Source of the DNA: a virus
Strand: one strand, 5' to 3'
DNA: 64,000 bases
IMG/VR virus record: IMGVR_UViG_3300010339_000002
Location: 1-64,000 of that record
The position numbers were made by a program, and so were the translations under genes. How positions within the stretch are numbered: the stretch's first letter is position 1; every line of letters starts with the position of its first letter. Under the pieces are notes generated by a model. It was not told the origin of the DNA and did no database searches. It worked only from the letters and a program-made list of their open reading frames with translations. This document shows positions 59,986 to 64,000 of this stretch, piece after piece.

Positions 59986-60015
59986 ATAATACCGCGGTAG
60001 CGGGTATTTTGGCTA
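59986..60015 (-). promoter_or_regulatory. Promoter of tRNA cluster 2, TAG-CCAAAATA / TATTAT family
   Basis: TAGCCAAAATACCCG begins at 60015 and GGTATTATATA ends the element. The upstream gene has two in-frame TAG codons, the second being this one. Confidence 0.7.
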
Positions 60016-60018
60016 GAA

Positions 60019-60156
60019 CTATTTTTCAGGCATGATCCGGCAAATTGCCGACAGGTTCTTCCGGTTTGTGACCGCCGCCTCTGCCCTCTTCTTGGAAGAG
60101 ACCGTCTTCCACGGCAGCCATCTCCCCCCGGTGAGGTACTCAATCTTCCACTTCAT
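60019..60156 (-). CDS. Basic small protein (45 aa)
   Basis: AAGGATCGG precedes the ATG. KWKIEYLTGGRWLPWKTVSSKKRAEAAVTN is a basic beta-helix peptide. It overlaps the upstream stop by ATGA. Confidence 0.5.
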   Translation of the reverse strand: MKWKIEYLTGGRWLPWKTVSSKKRAEAAVTNRKNLSAICRIMPEK

Positions 60157-60272
60157 TTCCCGATCCTTCCCCCGGTCATGCCGAGGACGCAGGCACCCAC
60201 AAACGCAACCAGCCCAAGCACGACGACGGCTGTAGCAAAGCCGATCAAAAACCACACAAGCTGGCAACTCAT
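60153..60272 (-). CDS. Single-helix membrane peptide (39 aa)
   Basis: A long hydrophobic helix (LVWFLIGFATAVVVLGLVAF) fills the peptide. The ATG overlaps the upstream stop by ATGA. Confidence 0.55.
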   Translation of the reverse strand: MSCQLVWFLIGFATAVVVLGLVAFVGACVLGMTGGRIGK

Positions 60273-60493
60273 CTCGCCTTTGCCGCTTTTTTCTTGGGCT
60301 CCGGGAGGGGCTTAAGCTCGAACCAGAACCCGGCAAAGCCGACCGCCGTCTCTCCGGTCTTGGGGCTGTACAGCCGCCCGTCCTTATCCTCGATCGCGTT
60401 CTTGGACACGCTGGCAATAGTGGTTGTCTCTTCGGACGTGACTCCGGCTCCGTGCACCAGTAAACGGACCTTCTGGCCTTTTTTGAATGTCAT
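60269..60493 (-). CDS. Basic beta-rich protein (74 aa, start uncertain)
   Basis: TFKKGQKVRLLVHGAGVTSEETTTIASV looks like a small beta barrel with a Lys/Ala-rich tail. The frame is open to 60634. A CAGTATTAGG box lies at 60604-60613. The start at 60493 or 60499 is a choice. Confidence 0.5.
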   Translation of the reverse strand: MTFKKGQKVRLLVHGAGVTSEETTTIASVSKNAIEDKDGRLYSPKTGETAVGFAGFWFELKPLPEPKKKAAKAR

Positions 60494-60630
60494 GCCCATA
60501 AAAAATTGGCTGGACCGACCCTCACGAACCGTCCCTTTGTCGTCAGATTCGGGACGTAGTGTCTGACAGTAGGATTGCCTCATCGGCAAACAGCCCAGCC
60601 ACTCACCTAATACTGCGGCCCATCGCAGAA

Positions 60631-61020
60631 TCATCGAATGCCCGCGTTGTCTTCCGCGTCAAATTGCTCTTGCAAGTGGTGGCGTCGAACAAAGTTCATA
60701 TATCTGTTGCGGGTCACCAAAAGATAGAAATCCTGAACCTTGTTGTACTCATTGTAATGAGGCAAATCCACTATCATGCAGGCCAGCATCTCATTGTTGC
60801 GGGCATCGATCTCTTTCAATGAAAGCAGGTTTGTCGCCATGCGGTTCGGCGTGCCGCTATGAATAAAGTTGAATTCGGCCGTCAAGTAGGCAGTGCGCTC
60901 CGTTTGGCTGCCCCAAAGAGCCGCCTCAGCTTGACACTGTGTTGCCGTTTGTGCGAGCATCGGCGAAGCGAACAGCAGTACCATCAGTAAAAGAATGACT
61001 GATACGAATTTGTGCCCCAT
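60631..61020 (-). CDS. Exported protein (129 aa)
   Basis: The signal peptide ends SPMLA-QTA. The mature part is helical with two Cys (TQCQ, LACMI), rich in Asn/Arg at the end. It joins the exported group. The function is unknown. Confidence 0.6.
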   Translation of the reverse strand: MGHKFVSVILLLMVLLFASPMLAQTATQCQAEAALWGSQTERTAYLTAEFNFIHSGTPNRMATNLLSLKEIDARNNEMLACMIVDLPHYNEYNKVQDFYLLVTRNRYMNFVRRHHLQEQFDAEDNAGIR

Positions 61021-61077
61021 GTTTTGTTTCCTCCTGCCGCCGCTCCCTTGGGCTGCGGTTCTGCGATCCGTGTTACG

Positions 61078-61647
61078 TCAGCCTTGTTCTTCGGGTTTGT
61101 CCAATGCCTGCAACAGGATCGGCTTCTCCGCCTGCCCCGGCTCCGAAGCCGGGGTGTCTTCCCCGAGGCGGTCGGCGACGTAGGCGTCCCCTTGGTTGAA
61201 GCGCAGCGCGCCGCCGAGCTTGACCGCTCGAACCTTGTCGCTGAACTCGGCGAAGCCCTCTTGGTCTTCGCTCAGCAGGAATTTTTGCAGGAATTCCTTG
61301 CTTTCGGCGGTGACGCCGACCCACTCGTCGCCGTCAAAACCGTACACGCCGCAGCCGACCATCCCGATCTGTTTTTCGCCGTAACCGGAAGTGACGACGG
61401 CGTACACGCCGCCTTGCGGCCCCCGCACGGCCACGATGTGCACGTCGCCGTAGCTCAAGTCGCCGGAGTTCACATGGGCCACCGTCGATTTCACGAAGCT
61501 CCTGCCCTCCACCCACGCCTTCTCGTCGCGGATGTAGAGCCAGTTCTTGTAGAACTCGACGGTCACGCCCTGCGGGCTCGCGAAGGAGCCCCCGCAGGGA
61601 TTTCCACCCAAATCCACAGCCATCGTGTCCCAGTTGCTCAGTGCCAT
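61078..61647 (-). CDS. Hypothetical protein (189 aa)
   Basis: This beta-rich soluble protein has a regular pattern (VTVEFYKNWLYIRDEKAWV, GDVHIVAVRGPQGGVYAVVTSGYG). It looks like a conserved phage protein, but I cannot name it. It lies between exported proteins and itself lacks a signal peptide. Confidence 0.55.
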   Translation of the reverse strand: MALSNWDTMAVDLGGNPCGGSFASPQGVTVEFYKNWLYIRDEKAWVEGRSFVKSTVAHVNSGDLSYGDVHIVAVRGPQGGVYAVVTSGYGEKQIGMVGCGVYGFDGDEWVGVTAESKEFLQKFLLSEDQEGFAEFSDKVRAVKLGGALRFNQGDAYVADRLGEDTPASEPGQAEKPILLQALDKPEEQG

Positions 61648-61688
61648 TGCTTTACCGCCCCCGTTCGGCTACTCGGCCGAGTTTGGTA

Positions 61689-61916
61689 CTATCGACATCT
61701 CACTTCATGGGCAACTCTTTGTCCGGGACACTGCTCCCAACAATGAGTAGTTCCATTGTCGTTGACACAAAGCTCCCAATAACAGCCGTTCGTTTGCTTC
61801 ATCCAACCCGTACAGCTAGGAGTTGGTGCGGCAGTCAGTGGCGTAGTGCTGTAATAAGCGGCGAAAAACCCCGTTATCAACAGCACTGCTACAGATAATA
61901 CAAGCTTGAGTTTCAT
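61689..61916 (-). CDS. Exported/anchored Cys-rich protein (75 aa)
   Basis: AAGGAAAG precedes the ATG. The N-terminal helix (LVLSVAVLLITGFFAAYY) is followed by a short domain with six Cys (SCTGWMKQTNGCYWELCVN, HCWEQCPG, VRC). Disulfide bonding in the periplasm is likely. The function is unknown. Confidence 0.55.
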   Translation of the reverse strand: MKLKLVLSVAVLLITGFFAAYYSTTPLTAAPTPSCTGWMKQTNGCYWELCVNDNGTTHCWEQCPGQRVAHEVRCR

Positions 61917-61962
61917 TTTCTTTCCTTCGATCTTGGCTCGATTCCCGGCTCGACCTGCCGTA

Positions 61963-62367
61963 CTAGAATTTCTGCTGAGCGACTTCACACTGAAAGTGAT
62001 GCGTGTCGTTGATTGTCAACGCTCCGCTTGTTCGGCTAATGTTATATGTTAGTGGATTAGTCCAGAAATCCCCACGCGGTCCGTGCATCAAGACTCGTCC
62101 CCCTGTCCATGTAACCCTAGTGGAAGTGAACACCGCTGGATGGAAGTTTCCATCGTCATGTTCTAGGTAATCAGACTTGGCTCGACTGTTGATCTCGTCA
62201 AGTGTGATATGTATTTCCGGCTCACGAAGTTCCGGAAAACTGTCTGTAGAAACGAATGCACAGGAAAGGGTCTTCTCCTGTGCCATTGCTGAAACTGAGG
62301 CAAGAGACACGAAGAACAAGAAAGCCACTGCTAACGCCAAAAATTTAAGCCCGGTTCTTACTTGCAT
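61963..62367 (-). CDS. Exported protein (134 aa)
   Basis: GGGAGGG precedes the ATG at 62367. The signal peptide ends SAMA-QEK. The mature part has two Cys (LSCAF, FQCEV) and an all-beta look (PEIHITLDEINSRAK, LTYNISRTSGALTI). A TGTGGTATACT box at 62434-62444 (minus) is the likely promoter. Confidence 0.6.
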   Translation of the reverse strand: MQVRTGLKFLALAVAFLFFVSLASVSAMAQEKTLSCAFVSTDSFPELREPEIHITLDEINSRAKSDYLEHDDGNFHPAVFTSTRVTWTGGRVLMHGPRGDFWTNPLTYNISRTSGALTINDTHHFQCEVAQQKF

Positions 62368-62433
62368 GATGCCCTCCCAGTCAAAGTTTACTGCTGTCTT
62401 CCCCACCCGGTCTCCGTTTTCTTTCACCTGTAG

Positions 62434-62444
62434 AGTATACCACA
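62434..62444 (-). promoter_or_regulatory. Extended -10 promoter (TGTGGTATACT)
   Basis: TGTGG-TATACT lies just after the TAG stop of the upstream gene (62447-62449), repeating the stop-then-promoter arrangement. Confidence 0.55.
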
Positions 62445-62446
62445 AG

Positions 62447-63031
62447 CTAGTTAGGTTTATCACGGCAAATCGTAATCGCTTGGTGAAACTTGTCAGCCAG
62501 CTTTTGGGTATCTTCGCGGGTGGTGCCGCCCGGCAACGAAAAGACAGAAATGGGACTCGCAATAGCTGTCCCGCGTCGAATCGCGATGGAGCGGTACCCG
62601 TCTGCGGTTTTCAGGATAATCCAATCCCGATAATCGGGAAGCGCGTCACCGCTCAAACTCAGAATAGTGACGGCGACATCAGGGTCGATATCCTTGAGAT
62701 TAAAGAGGATATCCATGTTGACCAAATCCCGGTGTTTGAGATGAACGCTTACACGCTCGTGGGCGTCGTCTATCAAGACATCCTTGTCGCTGACGGGTTC
62801 CGGGTATTCGCGGACGATGCTCACGTGCACGGTGGCTTCGCAGCCGTCGAATTCAATGCGGTCCCGTTCACTGCGAGAGACATCCTTCGGTTCAATCAAG
62901 GTGTAAGAACCGTTTCGTTCAACAAAACTTTGAATCCAATTCGTGATCTCTTTCAAATTCGTTACTTTGAAAGCCGTCAAAGCCAGAACGGACATCAAAG
63001 AAAGCAGCAACACGGGTATCTTGAGTTTCAT
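62447..63031 (-). CDS. Exported protein (194 aa)
   Basis: GAAGAAGGG precedes the ATG at 63031. The signal peptide is KIPVLLLSLMSVLALTAF. The mature part is alpha/beta (ATVHVSIVREYPEPV...HRDLVNMDILFNLKDIDP...AVTILSLSG) with no recognised motif. Confidence 0.6.
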   Translation of the reverse strand: MKLKIPVLLLSLMSVLALTAFKVTNLKEITNWIQSFVERNGSYTLIEPKDVSRSERDRIEFDGCEATVHVSIVREYPEPVSDKDVLIDDAHERVSVHLKHRDLVNMDILFNLKDIDPDVAVTILSLSGDALPDYRDWIILKTADGYRSIAIRRGTAIASPISVFSLPGGTTREDTQKLADKFHQAITICRDKPN

Positions 63032-63033
63032 GA

Positions 63034-63159
63034 TTAACCCTTCTTCGGTTTGATGAAGAACAACTTGTAAACGTCCGATCCATAAAAGGCATTCAAATCC
63101 ATCCCGAGAGCGGTCGCTTCCAGATGTCCCGGCCAAAATCCCGTCCAGCGGGCGAACAT
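63034..63159 (-). CDS. Small conserved-looking protein (41 aa)
   Basis: ARWTGFWPG...LGMDLNAFYGSDVYKLFFIKP is a coherent short protein resembling small phage proteins I have seen. It overlaps the end of the methyltransferase frame by 67 nt. The ribosome site is weak. Confidence 0.4.
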   Translation of the reverse strand: MFARWTGFWPGHLEATALGMDLNAFYGSDVYKLFFIKPKKG

Positions 63160-63998
63160 CGAATCGTGCCCCTTGCTAGTTTAGTTTCGGCTGCTTTCTT
63201 GGCATCAGCCACAGAGCCTTTGAAAGCGACAACAGGCTTTCCGTCTCGGGTTGTAACATGATAGTCTACCCCCCAACCACACAGCCATTCGGCTACATTG
63301 GCAGCGGAATGACGCCAACAGCTTTTTCCGGGGGGGAAATGAATTTCAGCCGTAAAGGGATTCTGGATACCAAAAATATATTCGTCTTTCACACCCATTC
63401 CAACTGATAAGTTGTCGCTTCTCCAAATGTCCTTATCATTGTCAGGGCTTCCATATTTTGCATCCATCTCCTCTGTGCGGGGCAGGAAGCCTTGATACGC
63501 CAGTTCTACATTCTTAGCATAGACGAGAACATAATCGGTCGTGTTGGGGTTGCTTGCCTTCGGAGAATAAGCACATTCCCACGTAACAATCCCTAGTCGA
63601 TTCTCTTCCCCGAAGATATCATCCATCAGCAGCCCGAGGCGGAAAAGTTCTTGAGGCCCGATGTGCACCGCGATCACGCCAGATGCCTTCAACAAGCGCC
63701 TCATGAGGCGAAGCCTGAGCTTCATGAAACTCAGCCATTTGCTATGGCGGGAGGCGTCCTGCGCCTTGACCCAATGCCCGGCATCGGGGTCTTGGCTGGA
63801 CATCGATAGGGCTTCGACTTCCTTCTTGCTCAGGTAGAAATTGTCCTCGTAGCAGAAATCGTTGTTGCCCGTGTTGTACGGCGGATCGCAGAGCATCAGG
63901 TCAACCTGCCCCATCAGGCGGTACTGTCCGAACATCAGGGTCTTCATGACTTCGACGTTGTCGCCCTGCATGACCAAATTAGTTTGGTTGAGCGGCAT
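63093..63998 (-). CDS. Site-specific DNA methyltransferase, N6-adenine / N4-cytosine type (may be 5' partial)
   Basis: LMLCDPPYNTGN is catalytic motif IV, followed by YEDNFYLSKKEVE, the target-recognition region and TDYVLVYAKN. The family (beta class, type III Mod-like) should also have a F-x-G-x-G SAM motif near the C-terminus, and I do not find it here. So the enzyme may be altered or broken at its 3' end. The ATG at 63998 is two bases from the window edge, and an earlier start cannot be excluded. No restriction gene is seen. Confidence 0.7.
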   Translation of the reverse strand: MPLNQTNLVMQGDNVEVMKTLMFGQYRLMGQVDLMLCDPPYNTGNNDFCYEDNFYLSKKEVEALSMSSQDPDAGHWVKAQDASRHSKWLSFMKLRLRLMRRLLKASGVIAVHIGPQELFRLGLLMDDIFGEENRLGIVTWECAYSPKASNPNTTDYVLVYAKNVELAYQGFLPRTEEMDAKYGSPDNDKDIWRSDNLSVGMGVKDEYIFGIQNPFTAEIHFPPGKSCWRHSAANVAEWLCGWGVDYHVTTRDGKPVVAFKGSVADAKKAAETKLARGTIRCSPAGRDFGRDIWKRPLSGWI

Positions 63999-64000
63999 GC

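Noticed and set aside
1-64000. CRISPR array, rRNA operon, insertion sequence or integrase
   Set aside because: No regular repeat-spacer pattern, rRNA-like stretch, transposase or tyrosine/serine recombinase motif was seen in the window.

Overview
This window looks like part of a large tailed-phage genome. It is GC-rich (somewhat over half G+C by eye) and gene-dense. Nearly every gene lies on the minus strand, stop and start codons overlap constantly (ATGA, GTGA, TAATG), and most products are small, many with CxxC zinc knuckles or a single membrane helix. Only 1-1245 (plus strand) looks structural: it is the tail end of a virion/adhesin module and runs head-on into the minus-strand block. No terminase, portal, polymerase or capsid gene is visible. 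The host is probably a Gram-negative bacterium. Many phage proteins carry Sec signal peptides ending in A-Q, and one ends in a Tyr-rich segment (YLYN..HPG.R) that I recall from Acidobacteriota secreted proteins, so an acidobacterial host is a reasonable but weak guess.

Layout. 1-1.2 kb: structural genes. 1.3-9.9 kb: early-type small genes with an RNA ligase, ClpP, a MazG-like pyrophosphohydrolase and a hairpin-controlled HNH endonuclease. 10.0-16.5 kb: macro-domain gene disrupted by a homing endonuclease, more small genes, a Pth2-like peptidyl-tRNA hydrolase. 16.5-19.5 kb: a structured intergenic RNA and five exported proteins in a row. 19.5-32.6 kb: zinc-knuckle and coiled-coil proteins, a nuclease-like gene bounded by inverted repeats, a 519-aa protein and methionine aminopeptidase. 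32.6-38.1 kb: a large tRNA cluster (16 tRNAs plus a rearranged one) interrupted by three homing endonucleases, small genes and about 360 nt of strongly folded non-coding DNA. 38-59 kb: more accessory genes including an IrrE-like metallopeptidase, a YcgL-type nucleotidyltransferase, a second RNA ligase, a 986-aa unknown protein, a second Pth2-like protein and a deoxyribosyltransferase-like protein. 59.3-60.0 kb: a second tRNA cluster (four tRNA-Ser plus one with a UAU anticodon). 60-64 kb: four exported proteins and a DPPY DNA methyltransferase at the edge.

The most striking feature is how the two tRNA clusters begin. Each has, in order: a promoter, a tiny ORF whose AUG lies 4-6 nt after the -10 box (so probably leaderless), a Rho-independent terminator, then the first tRNA immediately after the U-tract. 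The small ORF of the serine cluster (59896-59979) contains ATA followed by eight serine codons that use all six serine codons. The small ORF of the other cluster (37752-37886) contains codons for exactly the tRNAs encoded downstream (Arg, Lys, His, Gln, Trp, Asn). In both, a 7-nt segment starting 6 nt after the last sensor codon is perfectly complementary to the 5' arm of the terminator. This is the geometry of amino-acid-biosynthesis attenuators, here apparently sensing charged tRNA to control phage tRNA operons. I know of no described phage example.

Other system-level signals: a recurrent promoter in which a TAG stop codon begins the upstream element and the -10 box (usually TATACT) lies 23-24 bases further on; at least nine genes whose ATG lies exactly 6 nt after the -10 box; two RNA ligases and two Pth2-like proteins that fit a tRNA-repair and peptidyl-tRNA recycling kit; and unusual tRNAs (one apparently without a D-arm, one in permuted order).
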